Assembly: GCA_023213315.1 (NCBI GenBank)
Contig: JAKCPI010001563.1
Location: 372,001 to 436,000 of the forward strand
Length of the DNA: 64,000 nucleotides
Source of the DNA: Euborellia annulipes
Taxonomy: Eukaryota > Arthropoda > Insecta > Dermaptera > Anisolabididae
Direction: 5' to 3'
Part shown: piece by piece, positions 25,484 through 38,059 of the stretch
Layout of the letters: each line of letters opens with the position of its first letter
How positions within the stretch are numbered: position 1 is the stretch's first letter
Notes under the pieces: model-generated
What the model saw: only the letters and a program-made list of their open reading frames with translations
What the model was told of the DNA's origin: nothing
Databases searched by the model: none
Translations under genes and position numbers: made by a program

Positions 25484-28400
25484 TGAACTAGTAGAGGCTC
25501 TGCCACTTTTTACTTTTAATTGTTTTAAGAGCTGATATTATAGATTACTCATCAGCCTCACCTTGAGCTGGAATATTCAGCGAATTCCATTGCTCATATG
25601 AGCTGAAATGGTAATCCATCACCTTCCATTCCTGGATCTTGGTTCTAATCCTGATCCTTGTAACCTCATACCTTCAAATTCATGATCTGATTATCATCCA
25701 ATCATTGACCTCGCATTCTCACTGATCATTCATTTTTTGATAGAGTTAAATTTTCCAATCAATCATATAACCTGTCAAATAAATGATAATTTTGACTAAG
25801 TAAATGTCTCGATCTAAAATTACAGGTAGAATTTCTTTTTTATTTTATTTTAATACTTAGGCATTTTGTCTCCGATACCTCATTTTAATCTTAATCACAA
25901 GTAATTCGTTTTTAAATAATATAATATATAATAATTTTTATCTATTTTGGCTATCAGAAATGTATTAAAGTTTCAATTCACATGTTTTAAAATTTTAATT
26001 TTACAAATAGAATTCAATTGGTTTTTTTTTTTTTTGAAGATAAAAAGAAATAATTTTTAGATAGATCAATTGAAATTATATAATCCAATAGAACTAATAT
26101 TTTATCCTCGCATTTTAAATAATGTTTTATATTTTATTTCCTACTATCACATGTTCCTTAATTTCTTAATACTATTTTATAATGACTATATTTTTATTTA
26201 ATTCATTTTTTTCAAATCGTTATTTTAATATGTATTCATTTATCATTTATATTCTTATTTTTAGAGTGAAAAAAAGACTTAGTTTTAGTATTGTATTCAA
26301 TCATTTGTAAAATTATCATGTTACATTTAAATCAATTTTAAAAATTATAAATAAATCATGGAATTTAATAAAGATTTTGATAAAAAATATTTTAATTATA
26401 GAAAGGAAAAACTTGAGATTTGTCTACGCCTCAGTGGCTTGTGGTTTTCTAATTTTTCGTCTTTTAGTTCTCTCTTGCGCTCCTTTCTTCTATTTCGTCA
26501 GGAGATCGTGCCTGGTGCTTGTGCCTCTTTCTTGATGCCCCTCAGGCTTTTCTTCCAATCGCCCAGCTTCTCCCCACTTTTTGGCATTTTTCAGTTTCTT
26601 TCGTTTTTGGTACATTAGCACATTTGTTCCTTTTTCCTTTTACCAGTCTCCCCTAGATTGCCACAACGTGCTCTCATCCATAATCTCTTCTCTTGATTTT
26701 CCTCTATGAATCTCTTCTAGTGTGTTTTTGTCCAGCCTGTGATTATCTTTCTCTATTTATCTCACGTTTCCACTCCAGTGAAGAGAGAATACTTTTTTTT
26801 AAGTTCTAAGGTTGGTCCTAAAGAAAACTACGAAGTTAGAATTTGCCTAATCAGAGGGGGAAGCTCCACCGAAAAGATCAGTTCTAAAAAGAATAACATT
26901 ATTGTTATTTTAACTTTGTATCAGAAAATCCCAACTTTATCATTTATATTGAGTACAAGATCATCTTTTTAAAATAATACTTTTTTCGTTTATTAATTGC
27001 ATTGTTTAATAGGTTTGATTAATAGACGAGTGTCTAAATACGTATTACAATGTTAAATATTGGTTGAGAGTAAAGAATTAATATTTTTCAGCGTTCTATA
27101 GGCTACTATGCTCTCTTGAACATACATCTCACAGTTTTTTTTTTCCAAGAATTTTATAATATAAATAAATTTACTCATATTAAATATTTAGTTTTTATTT
27201 ATATATTAATTATAAATTAAATTAGCTATGTCGCGAAAATCTTTTTCGTTGATCCATTAAAAAATTAAATTACCGGTTCCAAGTTTCGTCTCGTGGTGAT
27301 ATTTTAGCTGTGCTTTTTCATAATATGCGGGAAGAAAAATTAAATTTACAAGACAGTACTTCTTTAGTAATTGATGAAATTATGATATTTTGTAGAAAAG
27401 CTCGTATCCTTATTTAAGATGGTTCAAACTGTAAAAAAAAATAGAAAAAGCTTTATGAAACATGGCATAAAACCCAAAAACACGATAGTTGTCGTGAAAA
27501 AGCAAGATTTTTTTTAAATTTAATTAAGGTCTTTTTCGGTTTCGAAGCCCATTTAGTTTCTATTTATTTCAATTTATTGGTAGTCAATTAAATTGAAATA
27601 AATTTTTGACGCAAGAGACAGACACCCACTGAGCTATGCCGAAAGCCCATAAAAGAGGAATTATAAAAAAATAAAAATATAATATAAAAAGCGACTCAAT
27701 TTGTGATAGAGCATATTTTTACTGTTTTTCCCTTTATTGTGCATATTTGGTTATTTTATAGTGCATTAATACATGCATATTTCAAGGTTTGATTGTGCAT
27801 CAACGTCCGGGCTCTAATAATCACAGATTTATGCAGAAGGACTTTGACAGATGAAACGATGTAATCTATCTCTCTTTAGAATCAGAATTCAAGGCACATG
27901 TTTTATTTTATCCTAATTAGCCCACGGAATATTATTTAGACTCCAGGCACAAGAGGCGGATACTCTACCACTGTGCTATGGCCCAAAGACGAGATAAAAT
28001 TTAAAGATATGACCTTTAGAGCATTTTGAATAGAATTATTGAAAATCTATCTTTTCTTATTAGTTCTATTAATTATGTATTATTTAAGGTAATTTTAAGC
28101 AATAAATAATAAATTTCTAGTTTTATTCGAATGTGAAATTAGTCCCTTAGGGACAAAAACAAAGGGTATGCTTAGTTTTAAGAAAATTTTGAAAATTCTC
28201 AAAGTTCAAAGGATGGGCCACGTGTTCCTGTTTTGTATATATCGGGCACCCTTCTCCTGAGAAGACTAAGCTATTAATTCACATTCAAGAATAATTACTT
28301 ATTTAAAAATGGACATAAATAAGGGAAAGAAAAAAAAAATTAAATAAATATATAAATGGAATTAATCAAAATAAAAAAAAAGTAATTTAAAATAAAGCAT

Positions 28401-29403
28401 GTAATTCAGTCGTCTCTGATTTTAAAAATAAATTAGCAACAACTTATATATTAATTTCAAATAAAAAAAAAAATGTATATATAAAAGAAGCAGAGATCCA
28501 GAGAGGCAAGTGCCCCGTCTATCAAACTTACTTTTAGAAAAGGTTAAATTAAATAAAATTACATTTTTAATATTTATCTTGGTTGAAGGAAGAAAAAAAA
28601 ATGTTAGAATTTACACTAGTATTTATATTTACAGTTATATAATATTAAAATTTAATGATTAGAGATTCCTTTAGAATTTAAGCTTTCACACACTAATACG
28701 TATAAGTTTAAACTAGCCTAATATCTTGAACAAAAAGTCACACATAAATGCTTCATATACATAAGGTGTTCTCATATTTAAAATATATTTGCAAAAATAA
28801 AAATAATCATACAAAAGTTAGAGATTTTACCCTGGCCCAAGTTGATTATATCCAGGTTAGATAGTATTATAAATAATAAAAAAAAAAAAAATATTCTAAA
28901 TAAAAATGGAAATAGTATTAATGGATCTTAAGGACAACAAATTTATTTTTACTTTTATGTCAAAATAAAAAATTATCTATTGAGATTCATTAAGTATGTT
29001 TTTCCTTACTTTTTATTAATTAAAATCAATAAAATTTAACAAAGAATAAAAAAAAATTGACCTCTGATCCTTATTTTGGTAATTTAATGATCATCATATA
29101 AACTAAAATACCTTATTGATATTCGTGATATGTAAATAATAAATATATTTATTATTATATATTAGAATAGAGTAGTAAAATATTTTTTTATTAAATAGAT
29201 AGAGAATTTAATTTATTTTTCAAGTATAAAATACCACAGATCATTTCTAAATAGATGCATGTAAAAAATTAGATCTTTGAGTCAGGCGTCCCGGAGAGCA
29301 ACCAAAAATGATCTCTACGTTGACGCCACGAGCGTCTCGAGCTCTTTCTTAAGGATATTCAAGATTTTCATGTATATATGATAAATAAATATTTTTTTAA
29401 TCG
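25484..29403. other. intergenic DNA downstream of SLC41
   Basis: Holds the SLC41 3' UTR (end not defined), an unassigned minus-strand reading-frame relic at 26470-26745, and two tRNA-like fragments on the minus strand at about 27600-27650 and 27945-27995 with A-box-like TAGCTCAGTGGGTG and TAGCACAGTGGTAGAG. From 28000 on it is very AT-rich with no structure recognised. Confidence 0.55.
26470..26745 (-). pseudogene. unrecognised Lys/Glu/Arg-rich reading-frame relic
   Basis: On the minus strand this stretch is purine-rich and codon-like. One frame reads HRLDKNTLEEIHRGKSREEI and on to a stop; a shifted frame, after a few bases, reads from MYQKRKKLKNAKKWGEAGRL for 43 codons. The composition is unlike the flanks. 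No family was recognised. It may be a decayed transposon ORF or retrocopy; the frame break argues against an active gene. Confidence 0.3.
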
Positions 29404-30185
29404 CCAGGGCTCTATTCTACAAATTACAAGTCTAATAAATACAAGTTGATATAAATATCAAAAATAATATACACAAAGCGTTCCACAAAAGATTTACTTG
29501 TCATTACAAGTTAAAAGTCAAGGCATTAAAATTTACATGACCATACTTAAAAAATGCATGTGTTGTCAAGTAAATTTAATTTTTAATCACTAAAGAAAAT
29601 AAATTCTAAGACTAGATTATATATATTTTAACTTTATAACATTTATTTGTGTCCTTCTAGTTAATTTAATTTAATTTTGTTCATTTAAATTTACAAGCAA
29701 TGAATTCCATTAAAATATTCCTAATATTCGTAGACTTGTAATTTCTTACTTTGTAAATTTCTACAAATTATCAAGACTTGTAAGAACAGTTTTGAGTTTT
29801 TTTATTTTATGGAATATAATTGCCAAATTTGAGCAGTGAAATGGTAATGAACTAAAATATTAAGCAAAATAAATATAAGATTATATATAAAAAATAGGAC
29901 GGATTTAGAAAACAAAATTTTTAATGCGAGCATGAGAGGAGGAAGCGTCTGGATTAAATGAGGCCATTTCCCACCTAGAGGGAGCAATTTTTCCTCTTTG
30001 TTAATTCTGTTTTCTTTCAAACCTCTCTAAGCTTCTTCTAATCTAAGCCATGTCTTGTTTTTATTCTAAGTAAACAAACGTAACTTGTAAATTATTAAAA
30101 TTACAAGACTATAGAATTAGACTATATTTACAAGCTCTTGTATCATGTAACTTATAGACTTGTAGTTTTATAGAAAGAGCTCTGG
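29404..30185. repeat. terminal-inverted-repeat element with clustered ACAAGT/ACTTGT motifs
   Basis: The left end CCAGGGCTCTATTCTACAAA and the right end (reverse complement CCAGAGCTCTTTCTATAAAA) are inverted repeats extending into TTACAAGTCTA. The motif ACAAGT or its complement recurs many times in both halves. No duplication and no transposase frame; 782 bp. Confidence 0.7.
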
Positions 30186-30216
30186 TTGCTTTCTGAAACT
30201 CTCGCCTCCCTCCATT

Positions 30217-30312
30217 AATGATAAATAGAACTCCGTTTTCAGCTATAATAATTTATTAGGTTGTAAGATACAATACATTTCATTGTTGAAAACAGAGCTC
30301 TTTATTTATCAT
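30217..30312. repeat. short foldback MITE
   Basis: ATGATAAATAGAACTCCG at the left pairs with TCTTTATTTATCAT and an adjacent CAGAGC at the right, giving arms of about 27 nt around an AT-rich centre. It lies about 30 bp after the larger inverted-repeat element. Confidence 0.65.
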
Positions 30313-30455
30313 TTATAATTTAATTCTCAGCACCACCCACCATTTCTTAAAAATCTACAGTCAATCCGCACAAAACAAAATATCGGTAGTACATGTATGT
30401 ATATATAATATATATATAGAAGTTTAGAAGATAAGGTGCAGAAAGCAAAAAAAAA

Positions 30456-30542
30456 GTCAATTCCCTTTGAAACTTGAAATATTTCAGTCAAAATTCATTC
30501 GCTCATTTTCAGTCTGTATTTCTAATGGGAGAGAGCTGAGTC

Positions 30543-30579
<37 letters not shown>

Positions 30580-30616
30580 CTCAGCTCTCCCAATTCAAGT
30601 TTCAAAAGGAATTGAG
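30456..30616. repeat. two-tier inverted repeat around a (TA)n core
   Basis: Outer arms (TCAATTCCCTTTGAAACTTG and its complement) and inner arms (GGGAGAGAGCTGAGTCT and AGACTCAGCTCTCCC) surround about 30 nt of TA repeats at 30548-30575. A foldback element that has acquired or expanded a dinucleotide repeat. Confidence 0.7.
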
Positions 30617-30839
30617 AGTTCCTTTAGCTACTTCCATCTATACCTTCAAAACTTGGTTTATATTCAGCCATTATAATTCCAGGTGGAATGAGTCCTAAAT
30701 TTTGTTGAATCCGCATCCTTTAAGATCATACATATTACAATTGCAGGATAATTTTACCTTGTAAAAGATCGTGTAATTCTGATTATTTTGTTATGTTTTA
30801 GTCGTTAGAAGCTAATTAGAAATCCACCAAATGCTATTA

Positions 30840-31100
30840 ATTTAACCAGTGGCTGTCCTAAGGGGGGCTCGGGCCCCTCCCATTGGACTCAAGAAAAACA
30901 AAAATTTCAAATAAAACCATATTTGAGTAAATAATATAATAAATTAGGCAGAGCTTTTTTCAGTAATAAATTATGAAAATGAGAGAATAAACAAAAGGCT
31001 TTCATCTTCTATTCCCTCCTCTACTACACAAATATCGGGCCTCCTCTACAGTACAAACTTGGGGCCCTCTCTAAGCAAAAATCCTGGGATCGCGCTACTT
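30840..31100. repeat. transposon-like fragment with GGGCTCGGGCCCC box
   Basis: CAGTGGCTGTCCTAAGGGGG looks like a hAT-type left end, and the GGGCTCGGGCCCC box resembles the interior of the elements at 6746 and 55515. No right end could be matched. Confidence 0.4.
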
Positions 31101-31523
31101 AATTTAAGCAAACTTGATGGAAATTAAATTTTGAACCTATCCTAAAAAAATAAATAAATTGACATATAGCAGAGTTACTAATGAATCTATTTCATTTCAG
31201 GGGAACTACCAGATATTTCTGTTTTCTCGGTTTCTCACTTGCCCTACTTAATCCTATTACTTTTGACAATTGAGGAGCGAGAAATGTTTCACAAGTGACA
31301 TAGAGGCCCTAGTTTTTTTTTTTATATTATTTGTAATACTGATCACCAATATAATAGTATTAATTAAAGAAAAAGGAAATTTATAGAAGTTCTATTTGTA
31401 TTTAATTTTATAAATCTAAATTAATAATTAATAAAAAAAATTAAGTATATATTTTGGACTACACAAAAGGAGATTCAAATCAAAAATGTTGTCTAATTGA
31501 TCTGTAGATAAATAAATCAGATG

Positions 31524-32525
<1,002 letters not shown>

Positions 32526-32873
32526 TTTCGATTATTTTTTGAGGTCAAATAATATCAAATATATTGCAGTAGTGAACTATTTTACTTTTGCAATAAGCTA
32601 AAAAGTGATCGCATGTAAATAAGATTTATTAAATATATTAATAAAAATAAAGTTTATATCATTTTGTATGATTTATGGGTGTGAACTTAATTATTCGTAT
32701 TAAAGAATTTTCACGGGCTCCATCTACAATTATCGGTTAATATCAAAGATAAGATTGAAAAGCGACACTGGCATTTGCCACAGTTGAATAAATAGTTTTT
32801 ACCACGGCTACTAGGGGGGGACATCCCATTTTAATTATATATATCCTTTATTTATATATTTATTTTTATAGGC

Positions 32874-32908
<35 letters not shown>

Positions 32909-33117
32909 TTAAATTCCTCTTTTCTTGAATTATAAACCTTCTATTGAAATTAAATTCTGATTTGATTGGTATGTGTGAGCAAAACATTTTCAAAATTAAA
33001 CAGAATTTTGTAATTAAATTAAATTTTAAAATGTTTTAATTAACTAATTTTTAATGTTGAGGATAATTTATTTAATATTTAAATTTATTTGATTTTTTAT
33101 CATTTCAGGTATTTTGA

Positions 33118-33219
33118 TTCGGCATTTTTGAATGCCTTGGCTCTTTTTCTCATCTATGGAATTTTTTATGCTTATTTTTCCCTCGTTTCTTTTGAATTCA
33201 TCGGTCAAATTTCCTAAAT
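33118..33219 (+). CDS. possible + strand exon, hydrophobic, unassigned
   Basis: After an acceptor-like atttcag, one frame (from base 33119) reads YFDSAFLNALALFLIYGIFY and on to a TAA. The hydrophobic composition could simply reflect T-rich DNA. No family recognised and no convincing donor. Confidence 0.15.
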
Positions 33220-33598
33220 TTTTAAGATCAGTAATTTTTTTAATTTGATTTTTATTTATTTAGTTTGAATATCTAATAAATTCAATCACATTATAAAAAA
33301 TATTCACAATTATAGCTTTATTAATTGACCAGATTAGTCGATCCTTCGTCTGTCAAAGTTTATTCTTACATTTTAATATTTTCTCTCTTTTTAATTCTTT
33401 TATATTCGATTTAATTTAATTTTAAAATAATAGAAATTTGATAATTCATTATATTCGTCAATCTTTTCATCTCTTCAAAAATTTTTGTTGTCAGTCAGAT
33501 TTTTTAAAATATTTCATATTCTTTCAAATGTATTTCTTTTCTCTTTATATATATAGAGATAATTAACAAATTAATTTTTTTTTTTTTTTTTTTCCAGG

Positions 33599-33685
33599 AT
33601 TTCATTTTCCATCTTCACTTGTCCATCACTACTTGTGAGCATCCAAGCCACGATCCCCCCTCGCCTTGCAGTCAACTCTGCTGGT
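33599..33685 (+). CDS. candidate + strand exon, unassigned
   Basis: A 19-nt T run and ccag form a strong acceptor; the other end is gctg|gtgagt, a strong donor. The segment is GC-rich against its flanks. Only one frame is open: SIFTCPSLLVSIQATIPPRL then AVNSAG. A phase-compatible acceptor at 35865 would add DSHAVHTSRS and a stop. It could equally be a non-coding exon. No family recognised. Confidence 0.3.
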
Positions 33686-34543
33686 GAGTGAATTTAAATT
33701 TTATATGCTGTTTCTTTGAATGAGATAAAGCCGAATGCTAATTTGCAATTTAAGCAAAGGATTAAGGATTAAGGAAAGGATTGTCAGGGAACAGAGTGTC
33801 ATGTGAATATAAATGTCCAAATTCGTATCTCGTCCATGGAAATTAGTAATAAATTTATCAATTATTTTAAATATTTCAATAACAATAATAAAAGTCTTGG
33901 TCAAATAAATAAATCTCAAAAAAAAATTTTCTAGAAATTTAATTTCTTTGACTGATACAAATTTACAAACAGTTATATTCAGCTTCCCATTTCTTAAAAA
34001 TCTGTCGAGATATATTTAGTTTTCGTTGATACGTTATAATAATAATAATAATAATATTTATACAGTATTTTGTTACCAGGGCAACCATTTCTCCTATCTT
34101 TCCTATGAAGTCAGGGGCGTGTATAGAAATTTTTTCGGGGGGGGGGGGGCGAACTCATTTTCAAATACGCCCCCCCCCCCCATATACAAAAATATTTTTA
34201 AAATACCGAATAATACTATATAATATATATTTTTTAATCCAAAATTTTCCGTTTTTACATAAGCTCCAAGGGGCCCGGCCCTGTCAGAGACCAAAGTTTT
34301 ATTAAAAAATTGCTTTGAAGTAACAGGCAAAATTTATTTTTTTGGAAGTAAAGAAAATGAAAGAGTTTTGAATTGTTAGTACAGTGAGCTCCACAATTAA
34401 GTCCCCACCTGATAGCTAGAGCCTTAAATAAATGGTATAGTATATGGTATATAGTGAAATAATTTTAATGACCAAAAAGGTAAAACTTAAAATCTGGTCA
34501 GATGATTTTATTTTGCCTTTTCAAATTTAAAATTATTTCACTA

Positions 34544-35382
34544 CACTGTAAAAAAACTTCCAGAAAACTTCCTATACAAGTATAGGAACTCTGTTTCATA
34601 AACTGTTTATGAATATATACAGTGGCGTCATTTCAACTTTTTCTTGGGGGGGGGGCAAACATTTTTTTTTTCTTAAAATTTACTTACAAATGAGTACTCA
34701 AATTTGGCCAAAACATTTAATTTAATTAATTGTTTAATTTTGTACACTTTGTGTACTCGTAGATGTATTTTGGAGTATTTTATTTAGAATAATATAAAAT
34801 TTTATAAAAATCAGATCCCTTGGGGGGGGGCAAACGCCCCCCTGCTCCCCCCAAATGACGCCTATGAATATATATGAGAAAGTTCAATTTGCTGCCAACC
34901 TAACCAATTTCTTGTATATTTTAAAATTAATTATTTTGGTGAAATTGTTAATTTGAATTTGAATTTTTATAGCTATTTAGATGAATTACTTTATAAAAAT
35001 TATTTAATTAGTATGACTTCATAAATATTTAAATAGTTTAGAGCGCGAATTTCAAACCAGAATTTAATAAATTTAGATTTGTGAAATAAATTTTAAAAGA
35101 ATAATTTCAAGTTTCCTTAAAATAATTATAAAATAATATTAATAAAAATTCCTTGAGATAGTCGAGTTATTTGAGAACGTTTAGACCAGTGATTCTCAAC
35201 TTGTCGCGGTACACTTTTAACGATTTCAAAATTTGGCGGCACACAAAGAAAAAGATAAGTTTAAAAGTTGGTAATTTGTTCATAAACTTTTATATTAATT
35301 TTATTTCATATTCTGGGTATATTAAAATTTACCACGAAAGTATATGAAAAATGATTGAAAATTCATATTTTTTTTTACAGTG
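34544..35382. mobile_element. TA-flanked inverted-repeat element inside the mariner MITE
   Basis: The left end CACTGTAAAAAAAC and the right end TTTTTTTTTACAGTG are inverted, with TA at 34542-34543 and 35383-35384. It carries the hAT MITE at 34620-34866 and, near 35189, a CAGTGATTCTCAACTTGTCG sequence resembling another hAT end. No transposase frame. Confidence 0.78.
34620..34866. repeat. hAT-type MITE, innermost of the nest
   Basis: Ends CAGTGGCGTCATTT and AAATGACGCCTATG (inverse CATAGGCGTCATTT) with aatatata on both sides (34612-34619, 34867-34874). G runs lie inside both ends. The same end type, CAGAGGCGTCATTTGGGG, recurs as a solo end at about 35921. Confidence 0.85.
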
Positions 35383-35865
35383 TATATACCATTTATTTAA
35401 GGCTCTAGCTATCAGGTGGAGACTTAATTGTGGCGCTCACTGTACCTATTTAGTTTTAATATTTCGCAATAATCACAAATTCACACTTATTTGATTGCAC
35501 CGGCGCGTCTATGGCCTCATTAAACATTTCTTTAGAAAAAATGGCACGTTGATCCAAAAAGGTTCGCCTCCCTGACCAACGCTATGCCTCCTAAATAGAT
35601 CCAGGCATGTGATTATTTCTATTTTATTTTTTTAACTAAAATATAGCCTACATATATACATATTTATAATTCATGCTAAATTTCTCTCAATTTTTATGAA
35701 AATCGAATTCAAGACTCGAAGATGTGGACAATTTTATTAATGGAATTATATAAAATAGCTATATCTCTGAGCTTAATATCATTATATAGAATAAATGTTT
35801 TATTTTAAACAAACCTATATTTTGATTTATTAATTAATCATCATTAATTTTTCCTTTCTTTTCCA

Positions 35866-35902
35866 GACTCACATGCAGTTCATACAAGTCGCTCATGACT
35901 GC
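35866..35902 (+). CDS. candidate terminal exon joined to 33599-33685
   Basis: The acceptor is ttcttttccag. In the phase left by the donor at 33686 it reads DSHAVHTSRS then TGA. A transposon end (CAGAGGCGTCATTTGGGGG) begins about 20 bp later. Support rests only on splice-site strength and compatible phase. Confidence 0.2.
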
Positions 35903-35920
35903 TCAGAACCCATCTTGGGC

Positions 35921-36588
35921 AGAGGCGTCATTTGGGGGGGGGGGGGGCGTCAGTGAATGCTCAAGAGCTATGCCTCGCTTTCTGTTCCTGAAGCCTCTCT
36001 TGTTTGCAAATCTTTTTCACGCCTTTTGCTGAAACTCCTAGCCAATATGAAAATATTATCTAAAAATAATAATTTAAAATTTATTTTTCCATTTATTAGC
36101 ATGAATGATGGAATCTTAATATACGAGGAAATAAAAAGAGACGGCATTCAAATGAAAAAATAGAAAACGAGAGGCGAAGTTACTTTTGGAAATCCGAAAA
36201 CTATCTACTGTATATAATACAAATAGGTATTATAAATAATTATAAATTAAAAATATATTATAATTTTATTATTAATATTAAAAATAAATAGTAATGTTTT
36301 TTTTAATAACAAGAAAAAAAATGTATATAAAATTTTCTTTATTTTAATTAAAAATTGTAATTAATATAATAAAAAAATATTAACAAAAAATTAAAATGAT
36401 TAAATTATAGATATGACTAACCAATAATTTAACATTTCGGGGGAGGGGGTTGATACGAGTATATCAGTCATTAATAGTGATAGTATATATTTATTATTAA
36501 CTTAGCTCTGCTTACTAATAATTTTATAGATTGGACAGATGATGTAAGACTGTAAGGTTTGCAAAATATCTGACTAATATTATAACTA
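35921..36588. other. solo hAT end, then AT-rich DNA
   Basis: Starts with CAGAGGCGTCATTT and a run of about 14 G, then a frame-open stretch to about 36163 with low-complexity composition. No second end found. The rest is AT-rich with no feature. Confidence 0.45.
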
Positions 36589-37195
36589 AAAAAATCTGGT
36601 GTGACTGGCGCACAACACACAACTTTCTCTTACCCTTCAGTAAGAGAAAGTTGTGCACCGTGCTGGTCACACCAGATTTTTTGTGTCGAGATATATTTAG
36701 TTGCTCTTAGCACTTGAGTTCCAAACTTGACCATGCGATGATTCATAGATGGCGCTGAGCTACGGATGCTTCCACATCAGTAAAGTGTACTTCAAACGAT
36801 TTGTACGAAAAATTTCACTGATATACTTTTTAAAGAACATCTAAAAAATAGTTAATTTATGAATTTTAAACAAAATCGTTTGAGCGAATTATGAGAAAAT
36901 CGAAAAAAACTGAAAAAGTACATCAGTAAAGTACTAGTACTTTTTGGCCGATTTTGTTCAAAAGCTTATTTCCACCCCTTGGAAGGGTGCCTAACTTAAA
37001 TATAAAATTTCAACCTCGTAGCTCTTTTAGTTCCAGAGATATTTTGTTCACAGACCATGTCGCGAAAACCACTTTTTTGGATTCAGGGGGCCTTAAAACG
37101 TGTATATTCATCAAAATCTCGATATCGAATTTTTGACATGAATCGAATACTTTCTTTATATATTTCATATATAGGGTAAATGAAAGTAAAAAACT
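36589..37195 (-). repeat. composite hairpin repeat, full copy, minus orientation
   Basis: The hairpin at 36589-36682 is nearly perfect: AATCTGGTGTGACTGGCGCA pairs with GTGCTGGTCACACCAGATT around CTTTCTCTTACCCTTCAGTA. It is followed by GTACTAGTACTTTTTGGCCG, AACTTAAATATAAAATTTCA, the module CAAAATCTCGATATCGAATT and an AT-rich end with GGGTAA. No ORF of note. Confidence 0.82.
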
Positions 37196-37458
37196 ACTGA
37201 GAAACCTTTGATTTAGCATCAATATTAAAACAAGTTATAAAATCCAGAACTAAAGTAACATAAAATGATATGCATATTCAGGGCTGTAACGAGGGCGTGG
37301 CCAAACAGGCGCAACTGGGCTGGGGGCGCACAACAAAGGGGACCGACCTAGTTGTGAGCTGCACGTGGTTTTTATTTACCAACATATTAATCAGTGAGGC
37401 GCTACGGGGAAAGGGAAATGGCCTCCGAGATTATATTGGTGGTAAATATACGCCTATA

Positions 37459-37690
37459 TATATAGAAGGTATTGGATTCATGTCAAAAATTCGATGTCGA
37501 GATTTTGATGGATATACACGTTTTGGCGTCCCCTGAATCCAAAAAAGTGGTTTTCGCAACATGGGCTGTTTGTGTATGTGCCTGTCTGTCTCTGTGTTGT
37601 GTGTGTCAGTGAACAAAAGAGCTATGAGGTTGAAATTTTATATTTAAGTTAGTTAAGGTGCTATGGGAAACTAAATATAGGGAAAGTGAA
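37459..37690 (+). repeat. composite hairpin repeat, partial copy
   Basis: Carries the 5' module (GGATTCATGTCAAAAATTCG, GATTTTGATGGATATACACG, CCCCTGAATCCAAAAAAGTG) through the GAGGTTGAAATTTTATATTT segment, then stops before the hairpin. It lies head-on to the minus copy that ends at about 37195. Confidence 0.72.
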
Positions 37691-37742
37691 TGGTTATAAA
37701 GACATATGCATGAATGTCACATGTTTTAAAATCCATATAGGC

Positions 37743-38019
37743 CAAGAGCGGATCCAGAGGAGTTTCTCGGGGGGGGGGGGGGGTAATATAATCTGGTGTG
37801 ATTCGTGACAAATTTTTCTTATTTTCGGTAATTTAAAGGTGCATTCTGTACTTGTTTACAGAATATATACACTGTATATACAAATCAAATTTTTAAGTAT
37901 TAATTTTTAAAATTTTATATTCAAAATAAAATTTAATTCCCAAAAAAAAAATATTTTTCTCAAATCTCGGGGGAGGGGGAGGTAATACCTCCTTTACTCC
38001 CCCCTTGTATCCGCCCTTG
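37743..38019. repeat. hAT-type MITE with perfect 8-bp duplication
   Basis: Starts CAAGAGCGGATCC and ends GTATCCGCCCTTG; both flanks are atataggc (37735-37742, 38020-38027). Runs of G, then C, lie inside the ends. Just inside the left G run is TAATCTGGTGTGAT, resembling the hairpin repeat start. Truncated relatives lie near 2880 and 6180. Confidence 0.88.
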
Positions 38020-38059
38020 ATATAGGCCTATTTAGTTTCAGATTTTCAATTCCTTGAAA

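Larger units (their letters stand above)
32526..34379. other. region upstream of the synaptophysin-like gene
   Basis: Should contain the promoter and 5' UTR of the minus-strand vesicle gene, but no core motif is convincing. It includes a (TA)n tract at about 32877-32905, candidate + strand exons at 33118 and 33599 (listed separately), a (TAA)n run at about 34036-34055 and a solo hAT end at 34112. Confidence 0.45.
34382..35442. mobile_element. mariner-type MITE copy 2, split by nested insertions
   Basis: Ends CAGTGAGCTCCACAATTAAG and (reverse complement) CAGTGAGCGCCACAATTAAG with TA flanks at 34380-34381 and 35443-35444. It is the same family as 2445-2653, but the centre is interrupted by the element at 34544-35382. 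Removing that insertion restores an arm-to-arm structure like copy 1. Confidence 0.85.
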
